Below are positions 43,631 through 55,479 of a stretch of DNA of 64,000 nt, piece after piece. Under the pieces are notes generated by a model. That model ran no database searches, had not been told where the DNA came from, and saw nothing but the letters and a program-made list of their open reading frames with translations. This DNA comes from Karstenula rhodostoma CBS 690.94 (Eukaryota; Ascomycota; Dothideomycetes; Pleosporales; Didymosphaeriaceae): the NCBI GenBank assembly GCA_010093485.1, contig MU001493.1, positions 2,406,937-2,470,936 on the forward strand, read 5' to 3'. Both the position numbers and the translations under genes were made by a program. Numbering within the stretch: position 1 is the first letter of the stretch; every line of letters begins with the position of its first letter.

Positions 43631-46436
43631 CTATAGCTTGTCGTAGTACTGTGCAGAGAATTAGCATATTTGCCAATGGAATGGGAAAGAGCATTACTTA
43701 CGTTTTCAACACCTGGTACCTCAAGCTTGATACCCTTCCTCTTGCGCATGTCGGCAACGATCTTACCGGGCAAGGTGGTGGTGTCAAGGGGCGAGCCACC
43801 CTGGAGGACCTGCCAATGGTCGAAAACCAATTGAGGAAAGGCCTGACCGGCAGTGTTTGATCGGAGATCGGCGGTGAAACCGAAGGACTCGTTGACGGGG
43901 AGGTAAGCCTTGACGTTGAAGAGGGGAGTACCGACACGCTGGTTCTCCTCGAAAACGTGACCACGTCTCCGAGTAAGCACACCGTAGATACCACCCATGG
44001 CCTGCTCGGGCACCTGGATCTCGACGAGGTAGACGGGCTCCTGGAGAGCAGGCTCGGCAAGGAGAGCAGCGGCGTAAAGCACACGACGCGCAGTGGGGAT
44101 GATCTGACCACCACCACGGTGAATGGCATCAGCGTGGAGAGTGACATCCTGGATGTTGAAGCGGATGGAACGCATGGGCTCCTCAGCAACGGGACCTTCC
44201 TTGGTGGCCCACTGGAAACCAGAGACAACGGAGTCCTTGATTTCGTTCAAGTACTGCACAGCCTTGGTCTGGTCAACGAGCAAGTTGGCACCAGTGGTGT
44301 CGGGACCGAAGCACCAAATCTTACGGGCATCGGTGACATCCCAGCCGTGCTCGTCAGCAAGTACACGGGCACGAGCCTTGAAATCGTCACGGGGAGCGAT
44401 CTTGCCGGCCTCGATGGCCTGGGAGACCTCCTCGTCCAAAGGCTCAGCAATGACGTAGAGACGGTTGTGCTTGTTGGGCGACTTGGACAGAGCAGTGATG
44501 CTGGACTTGCCGTTGACAGTCTCACGATACTGGACGACGGGGTCGGAGATGCGGAGGGGAACACCGGCGTGGTCCTCCTCAAGATCCTTCAAGCAAATCT
44601 CCAAGTGGAGCTCACCAGCACCAGCGACGACGTGCTCTCCGGAGTCGGAGATGAAGGTCAGGACGCAAGGGTCGGACTTGGACAGACGCTTGAGACCTTC
44701 AACGAGCTTGGGAAGATCCTGAGCGTTCTTAACCTCGACGGACCGCTGGACGACGGGAGAGACGGAGAACTTCATGACCTTGAGGTTGTGGGCAGTCTCG
44801 TTGGTGGTGAGGGTACCAGACTTGAGCAAGAACTGATCAACACCGACAAGACCGAGAATGTTACCGGCGGGCACATCCTCGATGGGCTCAACGAAACGAC
44901 CCATCATGAGAATGGTACGCTGGATAGCCTTGATGAACAGATCCTCCTTCTTTCCGGGGGTGTAGTTGGGGCCCTGGATGCGGACCTTGAGACCGGACTT
45001 GACGGTACCGGAGAAAACACGACCGAAAGCGTAGAAACGACCCTTGTCGGAGGTGGGCACCATCTTGGAGACGTACAGCATGAGGGGACCCTTGGGGTCA
45101 CAGTCACGGATACCGATGGCGTTGACATCGTCGTGGGGACCCTCGTAGAGAGTCTCCATGCGGTACTTCTGGGCAGTCACGGGGGACGGCAAGTGGAGAA
45201 TCATCATCTCAAGAAGAGCGTCGGCAGCGGGAAGGAACTTGCGCATGACGACCTTGAGGAGCTGCTTGCCCTCGAGATCCTTCTCGTCGCTGGTGAGCTT
45301 GATCTCAAGCTTCTCGAGGAGCTTGGGGATCTCATCGGTCTTGAAGTTCATAACAGCGTTGAAGATGCGGAAGATGGGGTCCAGGATGAACTGGTTGAAA
45401 GCACGCTCAAGCTGCTGGCCCTCGTGAGTGCCGTTCTTGGTCCACTTCTTGGTCTTGGGGTTGAAGTAGCTGTCGCCCCAGAGACGCTCCATCATCTTGT
45501 TCTTGTCAACACCAAACTTCTTGGCGTATCGCGAAGCGAACTGGCGGACAGTGAAGGCCCAGCCGTGAAGACCGGAACCGAAAGCGATGGTACCCTTGTC
45601 GGGGTACACCTGGACGTCACCGAGAGTCTTGTCGTAGTAGGTGGCGATGACGACGTTGACGGATTCGATGACACGGGAGAAGTTCTGGTACAGATCCTCC
45701 TTGGTGAGCTGGAGCTCGAGAAGAGCACGGTCGACCTTGTTGATGATGACGACGGGCTTAATACGCTCACCAAGAGCCTGGCGAAGCACAGTCTCGGTCT
45801 GGACGCAGACACCTTCGATGGTGTCGACGACGACAAGGGCACCGTCAGTGACACGGAGGGCAGCGGTGACCTCAGACGAGAAATCAACGTGACCAGGCGA
45901 GTCGATCAAGTTGATCAAGAAGTCGTTCTTGTCAACCTTGACGGGGATGTCCTTAAGGTCCTCCTCGTCCTGGAGTTGGGCGTACAGGGAGATGGCGGTG
46001 GACTTGATCGTCACACCACGCTCCTGTTCGTCCGCTCGCGTATCCGTAAACCGCGCTTCTCCAGCTTTCGAAGCCGAAATGATACCGGCACGCTGGACGA
46101 GCGAGTCGGTAAGGGTGGACTTGCCGTGATCGACTGGAGTGGGGTGTTAGACACGTTTTCCGCAAAGCGGGGCATCTAGGATACTTACCGTGAGCAATAA
46201 CCGACATGTTACGGATATTGGACGCCTTGTCCATGAGCTCACGGATCTGCCATGCCAGTTAGCCTCCGTCCTTCGTTCCCTGCCTCCATATGCATATTGG
46301 GTTTGTGTGTGCGGGGCGCTACGTACCTCCTCGACGGTGAAGCTGGCAGGCTGTTAGCATACTGTTCGGAGGGCCGTGGCGTCTACTGCGCTCGCAAAGG
46401 CAAGCAGCAACGATGGAGATGGACTTACTTGACCAT
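43631..46436 (-). CDS. EFT2: Translation elongation factor 2 (EF-2)
   Basis: GTPase that translocates the ribosome along mRNA. Five exons: 46436-46429 (8 nt), 46342-46327 (16 nt), 46246-46189, 46133-43702 and 43648-43631; 843 aa. Spliced start is [21 protein letters not shown]1 is [14 protein letters not shown], the switch region [19 protein letters not shown]3 is [12 protein letters not shown] and G4 NKVD. The diphthamide loop near the C-terminus reads [18 protein letters not shown] with the modified His. The last exon adds only YYDKL, the canonical EF-2 end. Codon use is strongly biased, as expected for a very highly expressed gene; this also creates a 740-codon antisense frame. Confidence 0.98.
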
Positions 46437-47982
46437 GATGGCGGTGTTGTGGGTTGTTCTACCCGAAAATTCTCGTGTAAGAAATGTTCAAGTACCCCGC
46501 ACCTGCGCGGAGGGACTGGTGGAGTTGAAGAGGCGCTGGAATTGGATTCGAGAGCTCTGTGGTGCAAACCAAAGGAAGGCACGCTTTAAGAACCCCCGGG
46601 CGCAAAGTTGGCGGGTGAAGTGGTGGGCGAGGGCGAGAAGGGAAGTGGGCGGGCAGAGAGGAGTTTTGCAGGTGGTGCGGGCAAGGTGGGGCGGCGAGTG
46701 CGAGGCGCTATCGCCCAATTCGACGTAGTGCACTGTGTCCATCGCCCAGGAAGTGCCACCAAGGAGTCATCTTGGGATGATGGCAACATTGGTGAGCTCC
46801 AGCAACCGTCAACCAGACCATTACCACCCATCAACTCTCTGGACTACTCGCTTTGTGACTCACGAGAGCTCCTGGATTCACCCAGCGACTCCGCCTTCTG
46901 CCCGGACGCAGGAGCCCGAGCTGCTCAATTGGGCCGCGGCGAACGCAGGGGTCGCCACCATCCTCAGATGGAGCCACCAGCAGCTTATTGATGCGTGATT
47001 CCAAGAGTCACAGTTAACCAGGACCATAGGAACACACTCGAAACCAAGTCAATTCTATATCGATGCCTACGAACGTGACCCAAAGATTCCACGGACAGTG
47101 CTGAGCTCGCTAGCCGCGGTACAACTTGGTCTGCAAGCGCCCTAATCTCCGCCCTTTTTCCTCCCACATACGTGGATCAAAATCCCGCTAAGCGATTGGA
47201 AACGTAACCCTTCCTATGTCTTGTAAATGCAATGTACAAATCCTGGGGTATTGCAGGTAGCCATCGAGTCCGCTTGACACCTGACTTACTGACTTAACGT
47301 TTCTGATCCACCATGCATGCGTCTACAACTGTACGGAAGTAACACTGATGCGGCATAGTCTACAAGATAGACACTGTGGGATTACAAATAAGGAAAGTGC
47401 CTCGGAGATAAGTAACGGATATCGGATGCTTGCATGAGGTGCTCGATAGAGTCTACGGAGTTCATGTGCAATAAATGTTGCTCTGTAGATTCGTGGCACC
47501 AAGAACAGTCGTTTTTTAAGGCTGCAGACAATTATCATTTGTGGCTCCATTTACAAGTATACAACTGTACATTCTAGACAGTGGCAAGAGCGTGTAATGT
47601 GAAACACTCATGATCAAGAACAGCATGTTGAAGAAAGTTTTTCATTCGTGCTCACCGGTTCCCACAAAGCATCAGATCATGAGCGATCATACAGCGACAC
47701 AGGAATACCGATATGCTATGAAACATGAAAATTGGTTCGTCCCGTCCGGAGAAGATGGTATCTTGTAGACAACCATGGATGTGCATGCCACCAACGCCGA
47801 TTTTGTGTATTCTGAACGCAAAAATACAAGAAACCATATATGCAGAGCTGCTGGGATGCAGTAGATGCATAAAGTTTTGCCAAATCCCATCGAACCGAGA
47901 TCCTCGTAGTAATTTCGGTGAGATGAAGCAGTGACGCGTGTACATATGTAATGTGTAGACACTTAGAAGACGAGTTGTTCGT
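46437..47982. other. Intergenic: EF-2 promoter and La 3' flank
   Basis: 1546 bp with no supportable gene. The 300 bp next to EF-2 should hold its promoter and 5' UTR. Short open frames (such as 46608-46991 plus) have no domain. Confidence 0.45.
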
Positions 47983-49362
47983 CTACGCGTCCTCCTTAAC
48001 CTCGATCTTGGAGCGCTTGGGGCTTCCAGCAGCGTCGTTGTCGTCACGGCTACGCTTCTTGGAATCACGGTCGCGGTCTTGGAAGTTGTCTCGGCGCTTC
48101 TTCCAATCGTCGTTGTCGGCAGAGCCGTCGCGGTCGCGGCGGTCGCGGCGATCCCGGCGGTCATCGCGGTCGCGACCTCCCCGTCCACCGCGTCCTCGTC
48201 CACGACCACCCCGTCCACCACGTCCGCCACGGTCGCCGCGGAAGCCACCGCGACCCCGTCCGCGGCCGCTGTTGTTGCGCTCCTCCTCAGTCTTGAGCCA
48301 CTCCGGGGTGATGCCCTTCTCCTTGCACTTCATCTCGCTGTAGTCCTTCTTGGACATGATCGTAAGCTCGTTGTCGTTGTACTTTGGCTTGGGGTCAAGA
48401 GCGAGGAATTGCTGCGCGGACTCTTCGTTGTCGAATTCGACGAAGACGCTGCCCTTCCAGGTTCCATCTTCTTCGCGGCGCTTGCGGATCATGACGGCGC
48501 CGTAGGGTCGGAAGAACTGCTCGAGCGGGATTTGGCCGACATCTTCACCTTCGCCTGCGAAACCCTTCGCGTAGATGCAGTTCTCAAGTTTATTGAGGCT
48601 CTTCTTGTAGATGCGGGTGAAAAGATCATCGACAGTGGGCGGGTACTCCTCGTCGCCATCGCGCTTGGGTACGACCAAGGGATCCTTGCGCTTGACGGCC
48701 TCTTTGCCGGTGCCGGCGAACTCTCCATCGTCGACGACGACAAGATCCTCGCTATCGCGAAGCGCGTTCACGATCGCAGAGTAGGGCGTGAAACGGCGCA
48801 TGCGCTTGAACTGGCTGATGTGCTTGATTGGGACGGGCGCATTGCGGGGACCTTCGAGCTCCTTGAACAGATGCTCATCAGTCGCTAGGTTCGCAATGGA
48901 GAAGTAGAATTCAACCTATGATTGTCAGAAATCATTACATGATGGTGCGTCGTTAAGCTCACTTGCTGCCTAATCTCGTTGGGGTCATCCGACTCGGGCA
49001 AGTTCTCGAATTCGTCATTGCGCCTGTGTGAATGTGAGTCGAAGTCCATAGTAGATCCTAGGGCCGACATACTTGCGGAATGGCTTGTTGCCTCCGAACC
49101 CGCCGCGTCCACCTCGCCCGCCGCGCCCGCCGCGCCTATTGTCAAACTGGCGACCATTTGAGCGGTCGTCCTTCTCTTTAGCAGACGACTCTACGTCCTT
49201 GCCGGCTTCGGTAGTGCCATTGGCACCCGCCTTGTCGCCAGACTCTGCGCTCACACTGGTATCAGGCTTTGCGACAGCCTGGACTTCGGTGGACTCGGTA
49301 CTCTTGGTGACCTCGGCGGGGTTGGTCGCAGGCGCCTCGGCAGCTGGCTGAGTGTCGGCCAT
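47983..49362 (-). CDS. LHP1: La protein homologue (Lhp1/Sla1)
   Basis: Nuclear chaperone that binds the 3' oligo-U of RNA polymerase III transcripts such as pre-tRNAs. Exons 49362-49073, 49023-48963, 48915-47983 (427 aa). About 90 residues of Ala/Thr/Glu-rich and RGG sequence precede the La motif, which spans all three exons: FRK-RNDEFENLPESDDPNEIRQQ-VEFYFSIANLATDEHLF. Then comes an RRM (LENCIYAKGF, GSVFVEFDNEESAQQFL). The tail is Arg/Gly/Asp-rich with an RGG block, RD repeats and a Lys/Arg signal (SKKRSRDDND, SPKRSKIE). Length and order match the family; the N-terminal RGG block is an addition. Divergent from NAM9. Confidence 0.93.
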
Positions 49363-49635
49363 GTTTGCTGCAATGCAGCTGTAGATAAGTGATTAGTGTG
49401 TGTCTTTTCAAGTATGCGCGCGAAGGTATTCGAGAGAGGTGCGGGTAGATCCTAAGGTTATGTGAGTGGTGGGGAGCAAATTGACTTTTTGCGCAGCGCT
49501 AGCGGGGGTAGCTCTTGCCTTTACGAAGTTTTAGCATGGCCCGTGCGGCAATTCAGCGCGTCCGTGTCCGCATCGTCGAAGGGCGAACAACCGCCCTCGA
49601 ACCGTCCTATTATCCACCCATTGACCACGCCCACC
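49363..49635. promoter_or_regulatory. Shared divergent promoter, La / NAM9
   Basis: Only 273 bp separate the two opposed start codons, so the promoters must overlap or abut. Confidence 0.55.
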
Positions 49636-51004
49636 ATGAGGAAGAAGCCGAGATTTCATTCGCTGAAGAAGCTGGTCAGTCCCAATGAACTTCAGATGGA
49701 TCCATGCCTAGACAATACTGACATGGCAACAGAAAGTCAGACAGGACTGGTCACGCTGGTCGCTATATAGCATATCACAACTGAGGGCCCCGAACACCGC
49801 GACGAAAACATACTTCCAGCAGAAATGGACGGCCAAGTCGGACACGCGTGCGTATCACGGCGAGCAGATCCGGGAGAAGAAGTGGAAGCGTCTGTTCAGG
49901 AGAAACCTACCCGCAGTGGTACCGATGGACCACAGATACTTGGCCAGATATGATGGTTCGGAACAGGCTGCCGGACGAGGTGCTGGTGCGGATTCAAATG
50001 AGAAGGAGCGTACGCCGCAACAGACGCCGTATATGCAGATGGCATACTACCCCATCGAGCGACGACTGGATACGGCTATTTTCAGGGCACTGTTCGCAAG
50101 TAGCGTGCGCCAGGCGAGACAATTCGTTGTACACGGGCTGGTCAGGGTCAACGGCAAGAAGGTACGACCATCTGTCTGCTCGGCATGGGTGACGCGATGA
50201 TGAAAGCTAACACAACACCCGCAGATGCCGTATCCCGGATACATGCTCAACCCAGGCGACATGTTCCAAGTCGAGCCCTCCTCCGTGATGTTTGCCACAG
50301 GCGCGCGAAAAGAGCGCTCCTCCACCGCTCGCAAGGTCGCCAAAGAAAAAGCCGCCGAGCGCGCCAAAGCCCGCGAAGAGAACCCAGCGCCTGCTCACAA
50401 CCCCAACCAAAAAGCCGAAATCGTCGCCACCCGCGCGGAGCCCACGCCCAAAGAACTCAAAGAGCACATGCAGTCCCTCATGGTCGACGTCGAGAACGTG
50501 CTCAATGAAGACGTCGGCGCAAAAGACAAGCAAAAGTTCCGCGCCTTCCGCCAGACCGTGCGCAAGGCCGTGAGCCTCTGGGGCAAGGCCACCCCGGAAA
50601 CCGTATCGACACTGGACACGCAGTTCACCTTCCTCAAAGACGCGCTGAATGCCCGTCGAGCCGCGCTGGCGCCCGAGCCTGCCGAAGAGGAAGCTACGCC
50701 GATGATGTCCCCCGAGGACCAGAAGAAGCTGAGCGATGCGTTTGAGAAGCTGAAGCTCGAGCACCAACACATTTCGACATGGAACAAGCGCGATGCTTCG
50801 GCGCCGTATGCTACGCCCTGGCGGCCGCGGGACTACATGACGGCGTTTGCGTTCATACCGCGGTACTTGGAGGTCAACCAGAACGTTTGTGCGGCGGTGT
50901 ATCTGAGGCATCCCGTTGCGCGGCCGGGTCTCGCGGAGGTCCCGACGCCGTTCCACATCGAGACGGGCCAGCTGGCGTTCAACTGGTACTTGCGGAGACG
51001 GTAA
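49636..51004 (+). CDS. NAM9: Mitochondrial ribosomal small-subunit protein uS4m (Nam9)
   Basis: rRNA-binding protein of the mitochondrial 37S subunit. Exons 49636-49674 ([13 protein letters not shown]), 49733-50161, 50225-51004; 415 aa. It carries the S4 RNA-binding domain [20 protein letters not shown] and [15 protein letters not shown], interrupted by the second intron, then [18 protein letters not shown]. The middle has a fungal-specific Lys/Glu-rich insertion ([19 protein letters not shown]). The C-terminal block [20 protein letters not shown] and [13 protein letters not shown] is typical of Nam9. The short first exon is conserved in style with other genes here. Confidence 0.93.
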
Positions 51005-51497
51005 AGGGAAGACCTCGTGGCGCGCTGTAGCATACGTGTAGATATCGCATCGGGCGACCTTTTGTATATTACGTTGTACTGGACACAATAGACACCGCAT
51101 TTGGAGAGACATGGGCACCTGCTCGTTGTTTCAAGGCTCCGCGTGCTTGAGCGCGGCCTGTATTCATCTGGCTGTCTACTCTGCCTTCGCCATAGATATA
51201 TATACTACATCACATCCCTGTGAAATTGTTATTAGTGGGGGCGTCGTCCGAAAGTCTCGCCCCGTTCCTTCTCGCCCCGCTGTGTTGCTTCTGCGAGATT
51301 TGCGCTGAGAAAAAGGCAACCCATGCTACAGGAATCAAATCGTACAATGCATGAACTGTGAGGAGGAAACGACGGCATGTCCCCTCCCAGGGAATCTTAA
51401 CGCCTAACCGGAAACGCCCAGCCTGATACAACGCCGGATGAAGCAAAGCGAAACCAAAACATCAAAGGTATCAAGAGAATCAGAAAGTAGCACGCCG
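51005..51497. other. Intergenic, convergent 3' ends
   Basis: 493 bp between stops of NAM9 and the proline-rich membrane protein; no gene seen. Confidence 0.45.
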
Positions 51498-53508
51498 TCA
51501 GTTCTTCAGATCGAAGTCGGTCTCGGACGTCTCGGCGAACTCGGAGCCCTCCGCGATGTCGGGATAGCGCAGCGTCTCTGCGCTGGGGCGCGGACTCACG
51601 TCTATGATGCTGGAGTCCGGGGTCCAGCGGGAGCTGGAGCTCGCTGTGGAGACGGTGGAGGGGTAGTGTCTGAAGCCGTTTGCGACGGCGTCGGAGACGT
51701 CGTCGTCCTCTTCGTAGGCGGGGGGCGAGGCGGAGGCGTCGGAGCGGTAGCCTGGGAGGCTGTCTGTGCGGGAGAGGGGGCGGGAGGGGAGTTCGGGGAT
51801 GGAGGTTGGCGGGTAGGTGGACGCTGTTGAGAGGGGGGAGTAGGGGGGTTGCGGGAGAGGGTTGTGGGAGTGGGAGTGGGAGTAAGGGTGGTAGTTGTGC
51901 GGGTAGGTGACGACGCGGCCTTCCTCGGCAGAGCTGACGAGGTCGTTTACAATGCCGTGCGCGGCGCGTAATTGTCTGATTTCCTCCTGCATCGCGTCCT
52001 CGAGCACGCCTTCTTGGTGCTGGATGAGGCTGCGCTTCTCCTCGTAGTCGTCCATGCGCTCCTGGTCGCGCCAGTTTCCGCACCACCACTTTCGGATTGC
52101 GTGGCGCCGGGCTGCGCGGCGGTATTCGCGCTGGGTAAGGCGTTCTTCGCGCGCGGCGGCGCGTTCGGTGCGTGTACGGAGGCTGCTGCAGCGGTGGCGG
52201 ATGACGGTGACGATGCAACCGCAACACAAGAGACCCATGACAATCTCCAGGGAAATCACGAACGGCGAATCAGGTGCAGGCATTCGCGGAGCACCATGGT
52301 GGGAATGGGGTGGAGGGGGCGGGGGCGGTGGAAGACCAGAGTCGTCGTGGTGTGGCGGAGGAGGTGGTGGAGGGGCGTCATCAGACTGGATCTTGATATT
52401 GCCCTGCTTGTTGTTTCCTGCTCGCCATACTTGATGGAAGCCATCGTCTTTTGGGTGCCCCATGGACGGTGGGCCGTGATGATGATGGGGATTGGGTCGA
52501 AGGTGAATGTAGAGGATCCTCCATGCACCTCGAGCGCCACTTGCGATAGTCTTCGCAACGCAGGTAATGTTATCACACTTCCGCAGTTCCTCCTTGAAGC
52601 TTTGTGCCTCCTTCTTGACTTGGGAGTCAATGTACTTTTTCTTCTCTGCGATGGCCTCGCGTAACCTTCCCGCTTCCGCTTCGAGAGCCCTTAACTCATG
52701 AATGTCGTCCTCGAGATGTGCATGACCTGGAAGCCCGAAAGTCTCTACACCCTGTTTCGCAGGAAAGGCAAGACGTAATTGTGTAGGAGGGTTGCGCCAA
52801 GACTCAGCGTGTTCACCTGAGCTGGCAATGAGATGGGGCGTGGGCTGGAGGCGTAGAAGCTCCGGCGGGGACGCCTGCTTGAAAGATAGGGTAAAACCAG
52901 GGTACGGCGAGCTCAATGACTTTCCGTCGATGGATTTGATGTTCACTGTCAAGACTTGGGCGCTGTCATCGGTCTCTTCTTCGCCGTGGAGACATGCGCT
53001 CTCCCATTCAAGATCCAGGTCGTGTTGGAGAAACCAAGCATTCTCTTCAATGTCGGTCACACCTGTGTAAGAGCCAGAACCAGATGCAAAATCACCGTTC
53101 CATTCCTGAGGGAGGTAAGCTCCGTTCAATGTGATGTTTGAGACACCGCAAGGCTGTTTGTTGGTGTAAGTTTTGACACTCAAGACCTGGAAAAGAAGTA
53201 AGCGGTGGGATCACTTTTTGTTGCCTGAAGTGGGCCTTACGATGGACTCGTCATCATGGCTCGTGCCCAGACAACCAGCGCATGGAACAGTAAAGGTTGC
53301 TTGGGCATAGTCTTCCTGCGTGTCTTCGCGGTATTAGCTGCCTAGACATGGCAAAAGTGGGGAGGTATAAAGACGTACCCAACTCCAGAAGCTCCCTTCG
53401 CTCTGGACGTGCAACATCTGCCCGGATACCCTCGGAAGGAAGAACAGCTGCGAGCGCTGGCAGAACCCGTGCGCAGGCCACCAAGAGCTTCTTCTTGGAA
53501 AACCTCAT
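51498..53508 (-). CDS. Secretory-pathway single-pass membrane protein, proline-rich, unknown function
   Basis: Exons 53508-53379, 53311-53241, 53186-51498; 629 aa. The N-terminus MRFSKKKLLVACARVLPALA resembles a signal peptide. Residues about 50-190 form a beta-rich, disulfide-capable domain (FTVPCAGCLGTSHDDESI, KQPCGVSNITLNG). A coiled coil (LEAEAGRLREAIAEKKKYID), a His/Pro-rich linker with runs of seven and eight prolines, one transmembrane segment (FVISLEIVMGLLCCGCIVTV) and a long cytosolic tail follow, with coiled coil and SPPAY-like motifs. The exon 1/2 junction is the least certain: I chose acceptor GGAAG at 53312 because it keeps the frame. Family not named; similar proteins are common in filamentous ascomycetes. 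Confidence 0.78.
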
Positions 53509-54443
53509 GGTTCGGAGAAAGCAAAGAAAGCGAATGCGGGAAAGTGAACGTCGGTCAAGCCTGCACACAGCAACGCAGAAGGCACGAGCAGCAGTGGTCG
53601 AACGCGGACGGCGAAGCTGGCGTCTGAACTGAGATCAGGCACCAGCCAACTCGGGGAGGGCGTGATGTTTAACGGGGCGCAGGCGCAAGCATCAGCACTT
53701 GAGCAGACGCGTGTCCACCCGGAAGAGTCAGTGGGGCGCAGCGCCTCGGCTCGCCCTTCAGCCTTGGGCGCGGGGATCCAAACACGAACACTTTGCTGGA
53801 GGGAAATGAACCGATTTTGCATTTGTAGGAAAGAGACGAAGATGGATGTTACACCGTGTTGGTTGCATGTGTGAAGGCCAAAGCCTCTCCTTTCGTAGAC
53901 CTAATGCTCTGATGAAAGGGACGCATGCCATGTTCCTCATCAGATGGCGCCATCGTAGAAACGCTAAGATAGTATCTACAGCTTACGTATACAACCTGCT
54001 GTTGGCATGAGAGACCGTTTCAGGTGTCGCACGGGTGTTGTTATAGATGGCCAGCCTCAGGATGTGTTGCAAGCTATGGGAGAGTTACTGAAAGGTCGTG
54101 TGCTCGTTGGATGACTTGAGGCATGAGTAGCAAAGAACGAATGGTACACATCGTGCAGCCAAACCGATGCGACCTATCCAGAAGCCACGAGGCTTATGCA
54201 CATATATCGCCAGCATGCCGATGTACCTACCCTACCTCTGCTCTACGCGTAGCAAACCACACCGACGCGAATCTATGCCAAGCAATGGCCCGAGCTCACT
54301 CCCGCGACAGCCCACTTCAACTCCAACATCCCAACCCATCCCCATTCCATGAGCGCACTCCCTCGAACCACCTGCTCTTCCCCGTGATTCGATAGCGCAG
54401 ACGTCTCTCGCCACTCTCACAGCACCCCGACGACCCCACCACA
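53509..54443. promoter_or_regulatory. Divergent intergenic region (membrane protein / LSM4)
   Basis: 935 bp between opposed start codons; no gene seen. C/A-rich sequence precedes the LSM4 start. Confidence 0.45.
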
Positions 54444-54955
54444 ATGGTACATCCCGATATCTGCCCCGGCGCAAACCCCACCCACTGACAAGCGCACCAC
54501 AGCTTCCCCTCGGCCTGCTCACGGCCGCCGTCGGGCACCCCATGCTCGTCGAGCTGAAGAGCGGCGAAACCCTCAACGGCCTGCTCGGCAACTGCGACAC
54601 GTGGATGAACCTCACGCTCAAGGAGGTCGTGCAGACGAGTGCCGACGGCGACAAGTTCTGGCGGTTAGCGGAGATATATGTGCGCGGCAGCACGGTCAGT
54701 CCGCACTCGCTTGGCAGCTGAGCCCGAGTCGCCGCTGATGCTTCGCAGATCAAATACCTGAGGGTGCCGGACGAGATCGTCGACGTGGTCAAGGAGCAGC
54801 AGGCGAAGGAGCAGGCGTCGAGGGGCGGACGCGGCGGCATGCACCAGCGTGGAGACGGACATCGTGGGGACCGCGGCGGAAGAGGCATGCGCGGACGGGG
54901 TCGGGGTCGTGGAAGAGGCGGCGGCGGCGGCGGCGGTGGTGGCAATAATGCTTGA
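54444..54955 (+). CDS. LSM4: U6 snRNA-associated Sm-like protein LSm4
   Basis: Subunit of the Lsm1-7 (mRNA decay) and Lsm2-8 (U6 snRNP) rings. Exons 54444-54446, 54503-54694, 54749-54955; 133 aa. The first coding exon is just the ATG, followed directly by GTACAT. The second starts [20 protein letters not shown]. Sm1 motif: [20 protein letters not shown] then WMNLTLKEV. Sm2: [20 protein letters not shown]. The C-terminal tail is RGG-rich ([19 protein letters not shown]), as in other LSm4 proteins, where it promotes P-body assembly. Length is close to the family norm. Confidence 0.95.
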
Positions 54956-55479
54956 GTGGGGAGGAAGATACAGGCTGCCATGCAAGGCGAGCACGCGCTT
55001 CACGATCCGGATATACCCCCGTACATGTCTGCATGACGTTGTTGGCGCAGCGTGCTTTTGAAGAAGATGCACCTGCGGGGTTGAGCGGTGTCGAGTGTTG
55101 GGAAGGGGTGGGGGGCGAAGAACGCAACAGCGGCGTAAAAAGGACTGCAGCCCGGCTCGTTGGGTAGGGCTGCAGTAGAGGCTCTCGAGCAGATGGCAGC
55201 AAATCACAAAAAACATCAATACGCCCATGCTTCGTGGATATGATCTGATTTGATCCTTGACCCACGAAATCCTGTACCAGGCAGGTTGGCGTTGGTTTGC
55301 GCAGTCATAACCCAGACGCTACCTTGCGGCATTTTGTCTGACGTCTCTTCTCGCTTTCTACACTCAATAAGCATACAAGCGTTTCGCTTGGTAACATCTG
55401 TTCTCAACATAGTAGGATCACCAGTACAGCGCAGTAAAGCGGAAGGACATGCACAGTTGAATCACTCTAACATCCCCTT
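54956..55479. other. Intergenic, convergent 3' ends
   Basis: 524 bp between stops of LSM4 and the TOK channel gene; no gene seen. Confidence 0.45.

Noticed and set aside
43957..46179. 740-codon open frame on the plus strand opposite EF-2
   Set aside because: Lies wholly antisense to EF-2; its Leu/Val/Asp/Gly-rich, repetitive composition is what strong codon bias on the other strand produces. No domain or intron structure.
51397..52227. 276-codon minus-strand frame overlapping the proline-rich membrane protein
   Set aside because: Frame-shifted reading of the same exon; almost pure Arg/Pro/Leu/His.
54232..54981. Minus-strand frame opposite LSM4
   Set aside because: Antisense to the LSm4 exons; poly-Pro comes from the RGG tail codons.
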